Below, in pieces: positions 34,065-43,521 of a stretch of DNA of 64,000 nucleotides; within the stretch, counting starts at the first letter, position 1; the number at the start of each line of letters is the position of its first letter. The translations under genes and the position numbers were made by a program. The notes beneath the pieces were generated by a model. That model was not told the origin of the DNA and did no database searches. It saw only the letters and a list, made by a program, of their open reading frames with translations. This DNA comes from JANNUT01 sp046331425 (GTDB lineage Bacteria > Acidobacteriota > Polarisedimenticolia > J045): positions 1-64,000 of the forward strand of contig JAXLQU010000017.1 in assembly GCA_046331425.1 (NCBI GenBank). The letters are read 5' to 3'.

Positions 34065-34365
34065 GTCGTATCCCCGCCAAGGGTGGTTCCCCGCGACACC
34101 CGATCGACAGCAGACGTGTGCGTGGAGTCGAGTCCCTAGCACGTAAGCAACTCGCAAACGCGCCTCCTTTGCCCAGAGCGTCGTGCACAGCATGGCCTCT
34201 TGCTTGCATTGAGCCTCGCCAACGCGATCCGACTGAGTCCGATCGCTCGTGAGAAGCGCGAGTTCTCGGCTCGCGTGCGTTGGCAGGTTGAGGAGCCGTT
34301 GCCACCGGCACCGCGACCCGTTTCGCTCGTCGTCACCGCGGTGGCGGCGGGGAGGAGGCTTCGGT

Positions 34366-37300
34366 ATGAGGAAACACTCGTGGCTCATCGCCTGTGTGAT
34401 CGCGCTTGCGATCCCCCTGGCTGCATTGGCTCAGCAGCCAACGACGGGCGCACTCAAGGGCGTCGTCGGAGACAGAGACGGAAAGGCACTTCCCGGCGCC
34501 ACCGTGGTGATCACTGGTCCACTCGGCGAGCGCGGAGTGCAAACCGATGAAACCGGTAACTTCGAAATCCGGTTCCTTCCCACCGGAACCTACCGGATCA
34601 AGGTCGAAATGCCGGGCTTTGCAACGATCGAGATTCCCAACGTATCGATCAACGCCGGCCAGTCGACTCGCCTTCCTATTACCCTGCTTGCCACGCAGGA
34701 AGAGGAAGTCAATGTCACGGCTCAACCACTGCTGGACTCGAAACGAACCGAGGTCGTGAGCAACTACTCGGCGAAGGAGTCAGTAGAAACCCTGCCGGTA
34801 GGTCGTAACTTCACCGATGTGGTCAACTACGCTCCGGGTGTCGTCGACGGCGGTGCGACGGGCGACGGCAACTATTCGATCGGCGGATCTTCCGGTTTGG
34901 AGAACTCCTACATCATCGACGGCGTCAATATCACCGACTCGGGATATGGCGGAGTGGGAAGCTACAGCATCGTCTATGGCTCGCTGGGGACAGGGATCAC
35001 AAGCCAGTTCCTGGAGGAAGTGCAGGTCAAGTCGGGTGGATTCGAAGCGGAGTACGGCCAAGCGCTCGGCGGAATCGTGGCGGGCACGTTGCGCTCCGGA
35101 ACCAATGACTTCGGCGGAAGTCTCTCGGCGTACGTCAGCCCAGCGTCGTGGGAAGCGCAGGGCAAGGACGTCGTCCTGTCAACGGGTGCCGTTCCCAACA
35201 TTCATGAGCGCGCAGAACAGGATTTCGGCGTAAGCGTGGGCGGCCCGATTCTGAAGGACAAGCTGTTCTGGTTCGCAGGCTTCAACCCGACACAAACCTC
35301 GGCCGACACATTTGCTCAATCACTCGACAATCCGCTGCTCGCGGTCGATCCGGGTGCGTCGGGAACATACCCCAGCCAGAACGTGTTTGCGTCAGCCGGC
35401 AAAGGCAAAGAGGTCAAGCGCTCGCGTGACAACTACGCTGCCAAGCTCAACTGGGCGCTGACGCCGAATCACCGGCTCGAACTCACTGCATTCGGAGATC
35501 CGGGCGATGGGGACGGGCGATCTGGTGCCAATGCCGGTCAGTTCGTGATGGCCGGGATTCGCGATTCCAACGGCAACTTCGCCGTGGACTCAGGGGACGC
35601 GCGATACAGTCGAACGGCCCCCTTCTCCGGTGACGCGCGACGCTCGAACCTCACGTTCGGAGCCGATCAACAATCGCTTCGTTACAACGGCTTGTTCGCT
35701 GGCGAGTGGTTCTTGGAGTCGCAGGTCAACCATCGAAAGAACTCTCTCGACGAAAGCTCGGTACTCGACGACTATCAATTCACCGACAACCGGATCCTTC
35801 GTGAGTTGCAGTTCTCGCGACCTCAGACACTCAGTAGCGCTGTCTTCCCCACCGCCGGCGGCGCGGGTACCTTGTCGAACCAGGCCGATAACACTTGGGA
35901 CTACTCCGTCAAGCTGAGCAAATCGTTCGGCGGACACGAGTTGAAGGCCGGAATGCAGTACTTCGACCTGGAGTACTCGCAGCCCAACACTTGGTCGGGC
36001 CCTACCTTTGATGTGTACTTCACCGACGCAAACTCCGGCAACTTGTTTGCAGTCCCGACCACGACCGGTGCGCTCGTTCAAGTCCGCAACGGCATCCCGG
36101 ACTGCTCGATCTGCAACTTCTCGACGGGCAACCCGCAATATCGCACGACGCGCACCGCGTTCAACCCGATCAACGCTCCCGTTGAAGGGAAAGAAACCTC
36201 GCTGTTCCTGCAAGACACCTGGAGCATCAACGACAAGTGGGTCGTGAAGTTCGGTGTTCGCTCCAGCCAGCAAAAACTCGATGGCGGATCGGATTCCTTC
36301 GTGCTTCCTCTGCGTTCGGATCCAGTCACCGGCGCGATCACCAACGAGGACACGGTCTACGCACCAAATAGCTATAGCTTCAAGACCGAATGGTCTCCGC
36401 GACTGGGCGTGAGTTTCGATCCCAAGGCCAACGGCAAGACCAAGCTCTACGCCAACTACGCGCGTTATTTCGAGCGTGTACCTGCCGATCTCGCGGTGCG
36501 TCAGTTCGCCAATCAGGTCGGAACGACAACCGGCCGGTTCCGCGACCCCGAACTCACCTTCCCGAACATCGGCGTCCAACCCAACCTTCAGGGCGCCCAG
36601 CCGGGCGTGGTCTGTGGCCAGCGAGCAGCCGTCAATCCTGCGACGGGCGAGCCACTCTGCACGGGTGACTCGCGCCTGCCCTACGTGGACGAGATCGTCG
36701 TCGGCTGGCAACAACTGGTACGCCCCGACTTGTCGGTTGAGGTACGTGGGATCTACCGCGATCAGGGTCGTGTCCTCGAGGATGTGCAGTTTGCTACCAA
36801 CGAGGAGATCCAGAACCTTTACTACACCGCCGATCTCAACGGCGACGGATCGACCACAACTAACGAGATTCCATTCCCGAGCTTCGGCGCGAAGCCATTC
36901 GGCGCCTACGTCCTGGCGAATCCAGGTGAGAACACACCAAACGTATTCGGCTCACCGGAACGCACCTACAAAGCGATGGAAGTTGTCATGACGAAGAACT
37001 TCACCGATCGCTGGTCGTTCAGCGCCAACTACCGCTACAGCCGCCTGCGCGGGAACTACGAGGGGTTGTTCCGAAACGACAACGCGCAGTCCGATCCGAA
37101 CATCTCGTCCCTGTTCGACTTTCCGTTGTTCAGTGAAGACGGAAAACTCAGCGGTACGATGCGTGGGCAGTTCCAGAACGGTCCGCTCAACACCGATCGC
37201 CCGCACGTGATGCACCTGCTCGGCACCTATTCGTTCGACAATGGGCTCGAACTCGGCGGCATCTTCAACTGGGCGTCCGGTGTCCCTCGCACCGCGTATC

Positions 37301-37707
37301 TCGCGCATCCGAACTACCAGAACGCTGGGGAAATTCCGGGTTCGGACCCGCTCTATCTCGCACCCGGCGACACCGACGGTGACGGCATCGCCGACTCCTG
37401 GGTGTTGGGTGATCGCGGTGCTCCTGGGAATTTCTTTCTCGGCGACTACTCCGATTCGGCGCGCGGCAGTCTGGGCCGCACACCTGATTTCGCGACGCTC
37501 GACCTCCATGTCGGGTATGTCCGGGCGATCAAGGACACGCGCCTCAAGCTGACGCTCGACGTCTCGAATCTGTTCAACTCCCAAGAAGCGGGGGCTTTCA
37601 ACGACAACGTGGAACTCACGGCCGGATCTCCCGACCCGACGTTCGGCAAGATCATCGGATATCAGCTTCCCAGATCTATTCGCTTCGGAGCGATCTGGGA
37701 TTTCTAG
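34366..37707 (+). CDS. Oar-like TonB-dependent receptor, copy 2
   Basis: Encodes 1113 residues and is a close paralogue of copy 1 over the full length: QQPTTGALKGVVGDRDGKAL, LPVGRNFTDVVNYAPGVVDG, YIIDGVNITDSGYGG and the end IRFGAIWDF all recur. The N-terminal domain, plug and barrel are the same as in copy 1. It is about 35 residues longer, including an extra acidic loop DTDGDGIADSW near residue 1004 and a DLNGDGSTT segment near 824, both of the calcium-binding DxDGDG type. It has its own upstream region and is followed by a strong terminator, so the two copies can be regulated separately. Confidence 0.92.
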   Translation: MRKHSWLIACVIALAIPLAALAQQPTTGALKGVVGDRDGKALPGATVVITGPLGERGVQTDETGNFEIRFLPTGTYRIKVEMPGFATIEIPNVSINAGQSTRLPITLLATQEEEVNVTAQPLLDSKRTEVVSNYSAKESVETLPVGRNFTDVVNYAPGVVDGGATGDGNYSIGGSSGLENSYIIDGVNITDSGYGGVGSYSIVYGSLGTGITSQFLEEVQVKSGGFEAEYGQALGGIVAGTLRSGTNDFGGSLSAYVSPASWEAQGKDVVLSTGAVPNIHERAEQDFGVSVGGPILKDKLFWFAGFNPTQTSADTFAQSLDNPLLAVDPGASGTYPSQNVFASAGKGKEVKRSRDNYAAKLNWALTPNHRLELTAFGDPGDGDGRSGANAGQFVMAGIRDSNGNFAVDSGDARYSRTAPFSGDARRSNLTFGADQQSLRYNGLFAGEWFLESQVNHRKNSLDESSVLDDYQFTDNRILRELQFSRPQTLSSAVFPTAGGAGTLSNQADNTWDYSVKLSKSFGGHELKAGMQYFDLEYSQPNTWSGPTFDVYFTDANSGNLFAVPTTTGALVQVRNGIPDCSICNFSTGNPQYRTTRTAFNPINAPVEGKETSLFLQDTWSINDKWVVKFGVRSSQQKLDGGSDSFVLPLRSDPVTGAITNEDTVYAPNSYSFKTEWSPRLGVSFDPKANGKTKLYANYARYFERVPADLAVRQFANQVGTTTGRFRDPELTFPNIGVQPNLQGAQPGVVCGQRAAVNPATGEPLCTGDSRLPYVDEIVVGWQQLVRPDLSVEVRGIYRDQGRVLEDVQFATNEEIQNLYYTADLNGDGSTTTNEIPFPSFGAKPFGAYVLANPGENTPNVFGSPERTYKAMEVVMTKNFTDRWSFSANYRYSRLRGNYEGLFRNDNAQSDPNISSLFDFPLFSEDGKLSGTMRGQFQNGPLNTDRPHVMHLLGTYSFDNGLELGGIFNWASGVPRTAYLAHPNYQNAGEIPGSDPLYLAPGDTDGDGIADSWVLGDRGAPGNFFLGDYSDSARGSLGRTPDFATLDLHVGYVRAIKDTRLKLTLDVSNLFNSQEAGAFNDNVELTAGSPDPTFGKIIGYQLPRSIRFGAIWDF

Positions 37708-37736
37708 CCCGTTCGCACAACGCACCTAGCACGATC

Positions 37737-37766
37737 GCGCGGCTCCGAAAGGGGCCGCGCTTTTTT
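37737..37766 (+). terminator. Rho-independent terminator after TonB receptor copy 2
   Basis: A 10-bp stem (GCGCGGCTCC / GGGGCCGCGC, one G-T pair) with loop GAAA is followed by TTTTTT. Confidence 0.9.
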
Positions 37767-37790
37767 CTGTGCCATGCCAGAATCGCGCGC

Positions 37791-40592
37791 ATGCCGGCAC
37801 CCAATTCACGACGACCTTGGCTCCTACGCGGCCTGATCCTCGCCTTCGCCCTCTCTATCGCAGCCGGTATCTGGGCCAGTGTTCGCTCGGCAGGCCCGGG
37901 AGAGGTCTTGGTCCTTTCGGATCGCGTGATCGCCGGCCCAATCCGTCTGCTGTCACCGCCGTGGGCGCCACATCGCATCGTTCCTCGACATTCGCCGATC
38001 AGAGCGCGCACGGCACTGAAGCTCGGAGAAGGAAGCGACTGGCCCGTCGAGGTCGAGGCACTCGTCAGCATCGATCCATCAACCGTCTCGGATGATGCGC
38101 GCGGCTGGCTGTTGGGGGACGCCGCGGCCGCACTCAAGCTGCAGGTCGATTCGACCCTCGAGTCGACGCGTACGAGTCTGAGTATTCGTGAAGTGCTCGC
38201 GCGCCCGGCAACGTTGACGAACCTATTGCGCGGACCGCTGCGCGAACGGCTCCCGCGCGGGCTCGAACTCGTGGGACTGAAGGCGTCGCTCGTGGCCACA
38301 CCCGAGCAGGCCCGATCGCTCGCTCAAAGCGCTCTGGCGGGACAACTCCGCAAGCCTGTGGCCCGCGTGCTCTACCTTGGCCTCGATGGCGCCGACTGGG
38401 AAGTCATTCTTCCCATGGTCAGTCGAGGGGAGTTGCCTGCCTTTGCGCGATTGCTGCGCGAAGGCGTGCGAGCCGAGTTGACCTCATACGAGCCGATGAT
38501 CTCGCCGCTGTTGTGGACGACGGCGCTGACGGGGCGCGGCCCCGACGCTCATGGCATTTGCGACTTCACGGTAGTGAAACCGGACGGCGAGCATCTCCCG
38601 ATCACCACACAGTTCCGCAAGGTTCCTGCACTCTGGGAGATCCTGGCGACGCAGAATCAAGCGAGTGCCTTTTCCGGTTTTTGGGCCACGCACCCCGCCG
38701 AGGAAGTCCCCGGCGTGCTGCTTTCCGACATTGTCGGCTCGCAGCTCGCCGAAGGTGCGGCGCCCAAACGTCCACTCGCCAGCGGAAGTCTGTGGCCGGC
38801 GGATGCGCTCGATTCAATCTGGACTTCACTGCAAAGCACTTCCACAATTTCGAACTCGATCGTGGCGCCACTCGCACCGAAGATCTCGAGCGCGCAGTGG
38901 GAAGCAGCGCGGCTGTTTTGGCTCGACAAGTCGGCACAGAAGACATGGAAAGAGGCCAACAAGAAAGGCCGGCGGCGCCCGCCGGACGCGTTCTTGCTGC
39001 GGCTCGCGGCCGAGATGCACAACCTCGAAACCATCACGACCTCGCTTCTGGCGCGTCGTGAGTTGACGATCGTCGGCGCGTATTTCGAAGCGATCGACTT
39101 GGCGGGCCACTACTATCAGCACCTCGCACCACCTGCGTACCCGCTGGCGCCGCCTGAAGAACGTGAGCTCTACAGCGGCACCATCGAAGCTGTCTATCGC
39201 CTCCAAGATCAAGTGCTCGGTCGGTTGCTGACAGCCGCAGTTGCAGACACCGTCGTGATCGTTCATTCCGATCATGGATTCGCCTGGGGCGAGCGACGGC
39301 CCAAGCAGATCCTCCCGTTCACCGAAGGACAGCCGGTGGAATGGCATCGTCACACCGGTATGTTTCTCGCCTGGGGTCCAGGTGTGCGTCGTGGGCAGGC
39401 CGTCAGCCCTGTGAGTCTCTACGACATTGCACCCACACTCTTGGCGTTGCGCGGTATGCCTGCGTCCGATGCGATGGAAGGCTCGGTACGTGCCGATCTG
39501 TTCGAACCCGACGTAGCGGCGCAACTTCCGTCGCAGCGCATTCCGAGTTGGGATGTGCTGGTTCCGCCGCGTCGGTTTGGAAGCGGTGGAGATGACTCCG
39601 AGGAAGCACAAGAGCAGTTGCTCGAAACGCTGCGCGGACTGGGGTATGTGGACGATGCCCCGTCGAAACCGAGGCAATCGGCGTCTGCCGCTCTGAGCGG
39701 CGACTCGCAAGAGCTGATGCCGGGCATAGGCTTTTGGCGCAATCTCTCGACCTGGTTCATGAACGAAAACCGCTTCGAAGAGGCCGAGGAAACTCTGCTC
39801 AAGGCCAACGCGACCGAGCAACTTCCGAAAAACTACTGGCTGCTGTCCGAAGCGCGCGCGGCGCGCGGTGACCTCCCTGGTGCGATCAAAGCCTTGGATG
39901 ACGGTTTTTCGGTGATGCCGGATCGAATGTCGGCATCGAACCTGGTCTGGTTGATCGAGCTGCACCTGAAGCGACAAGACACCGATGCTGCGATCAAGTC
40001 GTTGGCCGCTTACCGAAGCGTCGCCGCAGGCTCACCGTCTACGCTGGAACTCGCCGACGGATTGATCGCGCATGCCAAGGGCGATCTCGATGGAGCACGC
40101 CAGCACTACATCGCAGCGCTTAAGAGAAACGCCCGTGAGGTGCGCGCGGCCGAGCGCTTCGGCGAGATCGCACGCACTCCTGCGGAGCGCGCGTCACTGC
40201 TGCCGTTTCTGCAACAGGGGCTCCATGACGATCCACGGATCGAGCAGTACTGGAAGATGCTCGGACTCCTGATGCTGGAGAATAACGATCTGCCAGGCGC
40301 GCTGCGTGCGCTTCATGAAGCGGTCGAACTCGAGCCTCGCGATCACTCGCTGCGATTGACCGAAGCGCAGGTCGCTGTACGAGCCGGCCGCTTGGACTAT
40401 GCCCGTTCAGCACTCGAAGCCCTCGCGCGCGAGGGGACCGAACTCGCGGCGGTGTGGCTGAACCTCGGAAGCTTGCGAGCGCAAGCTTCCGACTCGCGAG
40501 GCGCGGTGGCTGCCTGGCGTCAGGCACAGAAGCTGGGCGCCGATAGCCCTGCACTTCAACAAGCGATCGCCGACGCAGAGAGACGCCGCTAG
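37791..40592 (+). CDS. Alkaline phosphatase-superfamily phosphodiesterase with TPR tail
   Basis: Encodes 933 residues. An N-terminal membrane anchor (GLILAFALSIAAGIWAS) precedes a region of about 150 residues and then a type I phosphodiesterase/nucleotide pyrophosphatase domain (about 195-600): LYLGLDGADWEVI, the nucleophile region SPLLWTTALTGRGPDAHGI, a metal site VIVHSDHGFAWGE, and HRHTGMFLAWGPGVR. From about residue 640 the protein is TPR-like (FEEAEETLLKANATEQLPKN, GDLPGAIKALDDGFSVMPD, LPGALRALHEAVELEPRD). Substrates may be phosphodiesters or phosphonates of the envelope. It is convergent with the HU gene. Confidence 0.88.
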   Translation: MPAPNSRRPWLLRGLILAFALSIAAGIWASVRSAGPGEVLVLSDRVIAGPIRLLSPPWAPHRIVPRHSPIRARTALKLGEGSDWPVEVEALVSIDPSTVSDDARGWLLGDAAAALKLQVDSTLESTRTSLSIREVLARPATLTNLLRGPLRERLPRGLELVGLKASLVATPEQARSLAQSALAGQLRKPVARVLYLGLDGADWEVILPMVSRGELPAFARLLREGVRAELTSYEPMISPLLWTTALTGRGPDAHGICDFTVVKPDGEHLPITTQFRKVPALWEILATQNQASAFSGFWATHPAEEVPGVLLSDIVGSQLAEGAAPKRPLASGSLWPADALDSIWTSLQSTSTISNSIVAPLAPKISSAQWEAARLFWLDKSAQKTWKEANKKGRRRPPDAFLLRLAAEMHNLETITTSLLARRELTIVGAYFEAIDLAGHYYQHLAPPAYPLAPPEERELYSGTIEAVYRLQDQVLGRLLTAAVADTVVIVHSDHGFAWGERRPKQILPFTEGQPVEWHRHTGMFLAWGPGVRRGQAVSPVSLYDIAPTLLALRGMPASDAMEGSVRADLFEPDVAAQLPSQRIPSWDVLVPPRRFGSGGDDSEEAQEQLLETLRGLGYVDDAPSKPRQSASAALSGDSQELMPGIGFWRNLSTWFMNENRFEEAEETLLKANATEQLPKNYWLLSEARAARGDLPGAIKALDDGFSVMPDRMSASNLVWLIELHLKRQDTDAAIKSLAAYRSVAAGSPSTLELADGLIAHAKGDLDGARQHYIAALKRNAREVRAAERFGEIARTPAERASLLPFLQQGLHDDPRIEQYWKMLGLLMLENNDLPGALRALHEAVELEPRDHSLRLTEAQVAVRAGRLDYARSALEALAREGTELAAVWLNLGSLRAQASDSRGAVAAWRQAQKLGADSPALQQAIADAERRR

Positions 40593-40608
40593 CGGAACGA
40601 CCGTCGCG

Positions 40609-40902
40609 TCATCGCCGCACCAGGTCCTTGAGGGCCAGCGCCGGACGGAATGAGGCGACGCGCGTTGCGGAGAGCTCGCGTCGAGAATGAGTACGCGGAT
40701 CGATGATCTGCCTTGGCCCTCGCTCTCGTACCAAGAACACTCCAAAGCCGGCCAGGCTGATTCGTTCACCGCGCACCAAAGCGGCAGCGAGCACCCCTTC
40801 TCCTGCGGCACCGCCGAACAACGTCTCGACCGCACGTCGGGCCTGAACTGGATCCAATGCTGCGTGCGCTACCAAGGCTTCGATCAACTGTCGTTTTGTC
40901 AT
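40609..40902 (-). CDS. HU-family DNA-binding protein
   Basis: Encodes 97 residues from the ATG at 40900-40902 (MTKRQLIEALVAHA). HU/IHF features are the helical N-terminus, GGAAGEGVLAAALVRGERISLAGFGVF and the DNA-contacting beta arm near RERGPRQIIDPRTHSRRELSATRVASFRPALALKDLV. It is a small basic nucleoid protein that bends DNA as a dimer. The family motif GFG is present, while the usual RNPQTG arm is varied to IDPRTH. It is convergent with the phosphodiesterase gene. Confidence 0.88.
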   Translation of the reverse strand: MTKRQLIEALVAHAALDPVQARRAVETLFGGAAGEGVLAAALVRGERISLAGFGVFLVRERGPRQIIDPRTHSRRELSATRVASFRPALALKDLVRR

Positions 40903-41028
40903 TGTTGACTCCCGCGCCAAGTATCCAGCCAGCGGGTAGGTGGACGGCCGCAGCTCGAGCGACCGAAGCAACCGCCCTTTCGCGGGTGAGAAGGGCCATA
41001 ATGCCGGCGTCACAGCGAGGGCCTCATC

Positions 41029-41421
41029 GTGGAAAACAAGATCGTGGCGCACACGCGCGACGGGCGCGTGATCAAAGGGATGACTCACGACTTCGATCCC
41101 CAGCAGGAAACGTTTCATGTTCTGCCCGCCGAGGGGGGCGGCATACCGATACGGCTGCAGGTTTCCGACCTGAAGGCACTGTTTTATGTCAAAGACTATT
41201 TCGGCAACCGCGAGTACCGAGCACCGCGCAGTTTCGGTAGCGGCGCAGGACGCGGACCGCGCTGCGTGGTCACGTTCTTCGATGGCGAGGCGATCTTCGG
41301 CACGACCCCCGACTACGAGGCCAGCCCGGTCGGTTTCACGCTTTACCCATCGGATCCTGAGGACAACAACGACCGACTGTTCGTCGCCAAGTCGGCGGTA
41401 CGAGACATCGTCTTCCCCTAG
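41029..41421 (+). CDS. Conserved protein of unknown function
   Basis: Encodes 130 residues from a GTG with GCGAGGG upstream. The protein has no signal peptide or membrane segment, and consists of two beta-rich halves: IVAHTRDGRVIKGMTHDFDP with FHVLPAEGGGIPIRLQVSDLKALFYVKDY, then CVVTFFDGEAIFGTTPDYEA with GFTLYPSDPEDNNDRLFVAKSAVRDI. The internal similarity (a strand pair ending in DG.. I.G.T) suggests a duplicated small barrel. I recognise the type as conserved in Acidobacteriota and related phyla but cannot assign a function. Confidence 0.7.
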   Translation: MENKIVAHTRDGRVIKGMTHDFDPQQETFHVLPAEGGGIPIRLQVSDLKALFYVKDYFGNREYRAPRSFGSGAGRGPRCVVTFFDGEAIFGTTPDYEASPVGFTLYPSDPEDNNDRLFVAKSAVRDIVFP

Positions 41422-41425
41422 TCAC

Positions 41426-42634
41426 TCAGTTCCTAGGAGGGTCCTGCATCAGCCGCACCGCGGTGCGCAACAAGATCTCGGCACCCGAGGCGAGCGTCTC
41501 CTCGAGCACCAGAAACTGCGGCGAATGGTGCGGGTGAATCACACCCTGCGCCTCATCGCGCATGCCAAGCAGCATGAAGGCTCCGGGGCGGTGCTGCAGG
41601 TAGACAGAGAAATCCTCCGCGGCCATCGTCGGAGGACCTTCCAACACACCGTCAGCACCAAGCACGATGCGTGCGGCCTCCCTCATCGTGCGCGCCACCG
41701 GAGCGTGATTGACGGTCGCCGGATACGCGCCATCGACATCGATTGATAACGTCAGATCCAAACTGCGTGCGACACCGTCGGCAATTGCCTTCACGCGGGC
41801 GAGCATCGCGTCGCGAGTCTCGATGTCCGGAGCACGGAACGTCCCGTGCAACACCGCGCTCTCGGGTAGGACGTTGGGAGCAGTTCCAGCGGCCACGTGT
41901 CCAATCGTCAGCACCGCTGGCTTGAGCGGATCGACATTGCGCGAAACGACGGTTTGCAGTGCCGAGATTGTTTGCGCCAAACCGACGACCACATCCTGAG
42001 CCAGATGCGGCAGCGCCCCGTGCCCGCCCTTGCCGCGCAGCGTGATATGAAACTCGTCGGCCGATGCCATCACCGTGCCGTCGGGGATGATCGCCTGTCC
42101 GCGCGGCAGATAGCTCCACAGATGAAGCCCCAAGATGTAGTCGATGCGAAGCTCATCCAACACGCCGGCCTGCACCATCTGAGCGGCTCCGCCGCCCGAT
42201 TCTTCTGCCGGTTGAAAGACAACCACCAGTCGACCCGGCAACACCGAACTGCGGCCCAGCGCCGTCACCGCTTCGGCCACGCCCAGCGCGACGGCCATGT
42301 GGCCATCATGTCCACAGGCATGCATCCGCCCGGCGTAACGTGAGCGAGTCGCATGCTCCCGATTCTCTTCGATCGGCAATGCATCCATGTCGGCGCGGAT
42401 CATGATCGTCGGACCTGGGCCGGAGCCGGGAAGCTCAACCAACAGCCCGTGGGTTCCACCGATGCCGGTGCGTGGTTCGAGCCCTAGGCCACGCAACGCC
42501 TGCACGAGGTATTGAGCCGTCTCTCGTTCTTCGAAACTGAGCTCCGGAATTTCGTGCAGTGCGCGACGATGCGCCACCATGGTTGCAGACAAGCCTGAGG
42601 CGAGAGCGGACAACTGATCGGCAAGCGCGGACAT
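41426..42634 (-). CDS. M20-family amidohydrolase (IAA-amino acid hydrolase/hippurate-type)
   Basis: Encodes 402 residues. The start at 42632-42634 follows GGAGA; an upstream ATG at 42652 is possible. The peptidase M20 family D features are present: RADMDALP (80-87), MHACGHDGHMA (Cys107, His109 and His112 region), the PAEESGGGAAQM segment with the catalytic Glu pair at 144-145, and the C-terminal PHHSPQF zinc His. These enzymes release acyl groups from N-acyl amino acids or similar amides in the cytoplasm. The precise substrate is not deducible. It is convergent with the small protein gene upstream, with four bases between them. Confidence 0.93.
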   Translation of the reverse strand: MSALADQLSALASGLSATMVAHRRALHEIPELSFEERETAQYLVQALRGLGLEPRTGIGGTHGLLVELPGSGPGPTIMIRADMDALPIEENREHATRSRYAGRMHACGHDGHMAVALGVAEAVTALGRSSVLPGRLVVVFQPAEESGGGAAQMVQAGVLDELRIDYILGLHLWSYLPRGQAIIPDGTVMASADEFHITLRGKGGHGALPHLAQDVVVGLAQTISALQTVVSRNVDPLKPAVLTIGHVAAGTAPNVLPESAVLHGTFRAPDIETRDAMLARVKAIADGVARSLDLTLSIDVDGAYPATVNHAPVARTMREAARIVLGADGVLEGPPTMAAEDFSVYLQHRPGAFMLLGMRDEAQGVIHPHHSPQFLVLEETLASGAEILLRTAVRLMQDPPRN

Positions 42635-42675
42635 GAATGAGTCTCCGCGCATAGTCTAAGGTCCCGGCTGTAAAA

Positions 42676-43521
42676 CTACTTCAAGCAACCGAGAGCCTCG
42701 ACGATCTGGACTCGTCGCTCTGCGGCCGACTTGCGCTCGCGGGGACGCTCCTCGCGGCGCACCAGATCTTCGATCGCCGCCAGCACGCCACGAAACGCGC
42801 GGCCGGAAGCGTCGTCGACCGGCGGGTCTGCTGCCAGATCCTCCCACAGCAGGTCGAAGCCTCGGCGTGAAACACGCCCATCGTCTTCTTCGTGCACAGA
42901 GGCAGCGATTCTTCCTGCCCAGCGGGACATCCATGCCTTGAGCTTCGGCGTTGGTGGTTCGAGTGCCTCCGCCAGCGCACGCAGGGACCGACCCGCCGTA
43001 TCGTCACCAAAAGCAGGGACCAAACAGGCGCCCCATCCACGGACGGGGGGCTCGATCAACGAGACTGGCGCTGGAGGAGTCTGGATGTTGGCCTCCGATT
43101 CTTGCGCAGGGGCCGTTACCGTCAGCCAACCGGTCATTGGTCCGCGCGCCGTGAAGGGCGCGAATCGCACGATCAACTTCTGATCGATCGGCAACGTTTG
43201 GCCGTCAACCGGCAGTTCCAACAAGAGCGGAGATGACCCCACCAGTCGGCGGACCGTCTTGCCGTTACCGTCCTCTACCCACAGACCGGCCAACGCACGG
43301 CCGGTCCATGTCGCCTCACACGCCCACGTACCTGTGCTGCCCGGAATAATCAACACTCGGAAGGCGCCGGGAACACCATCGCCCGCCTCGAGCGCATAAC
43401 GCTGCGGGTCACCGGCCAGCGCCGTACCAATCAACGTCGCAAGGCTCAGTAGGAGCGTAGCGATACCTCGAAGCGTTCCTGCTCGACGGCGGGCGGCGTC
43501 CCCGGCTTGGCATCGGCCCAC
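42676..43521 (-). CDS. Exported protein of unknown function
   Basis: Encodes about 281 residues if the GTG at 43519-43521 is the start, giving a basic n-region and hydrophobic core (GIATLLLSLATLIGTALAGDP) ending in a signal-peptidase-like site. That start overlaps the preceding gene by 76 bases; a CTG overlapping its stop is the only closer option, so the start is uncertain. The mature protein has a beta-rich first half (GTWACEATWTGRALAGLWVEDGNGKTVRR, LTVTAPAQESE) and a helical, charged C-terminus (LVRREERPRERKSAAERRVQIVEALG). No family was recognised. It pairs with the next exported protein. Confidence 0.6.
   Translation of the reverse strand: MGRCQAGDAARRRAGTLRGIATLLLSLATLIGTALAGDPQRYALEAGDGVPGAFRVLIIPGSTGTWACEATWTGRALAGLWVEDGNGKTVRRLVGSSPLLLELPVDGQTLPIDQKLIVRFAPFTARGPMTGWLTVTAPAQESEANIQTPPAPVSLIEPPVRGWGACLVPAFGDDTAGRSLRALAEALEPPTPKLKAWMSRWAGRIAASVHEEDDGRVSRRGFDLLWEDLAADPPVDDASGRAFRGVLAAIEDLVRREERPRERKSAAERRVQIVEALGCLK

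Larger units (their letters stand above)
33924..34365 (+). other. Intergenic region between the two TonB receptor genes (442 bases)
   Basis: No gene was recognised. It begins with a strong terminator (33954-33982), contains a palindromic operator-like site (34052-34064) and ends with a GGAGGAGG ribosome-binding site before copy 2. The open frames running through it do not resemble proteins. Confidence 0.6.

Noticed and set aside
34057..34311. Small minus-strand ORFs between the TonB receptor genes
   Set aside because: Composition and lack of start signals make them look non-coding; the region has a terminator and leader features instead.
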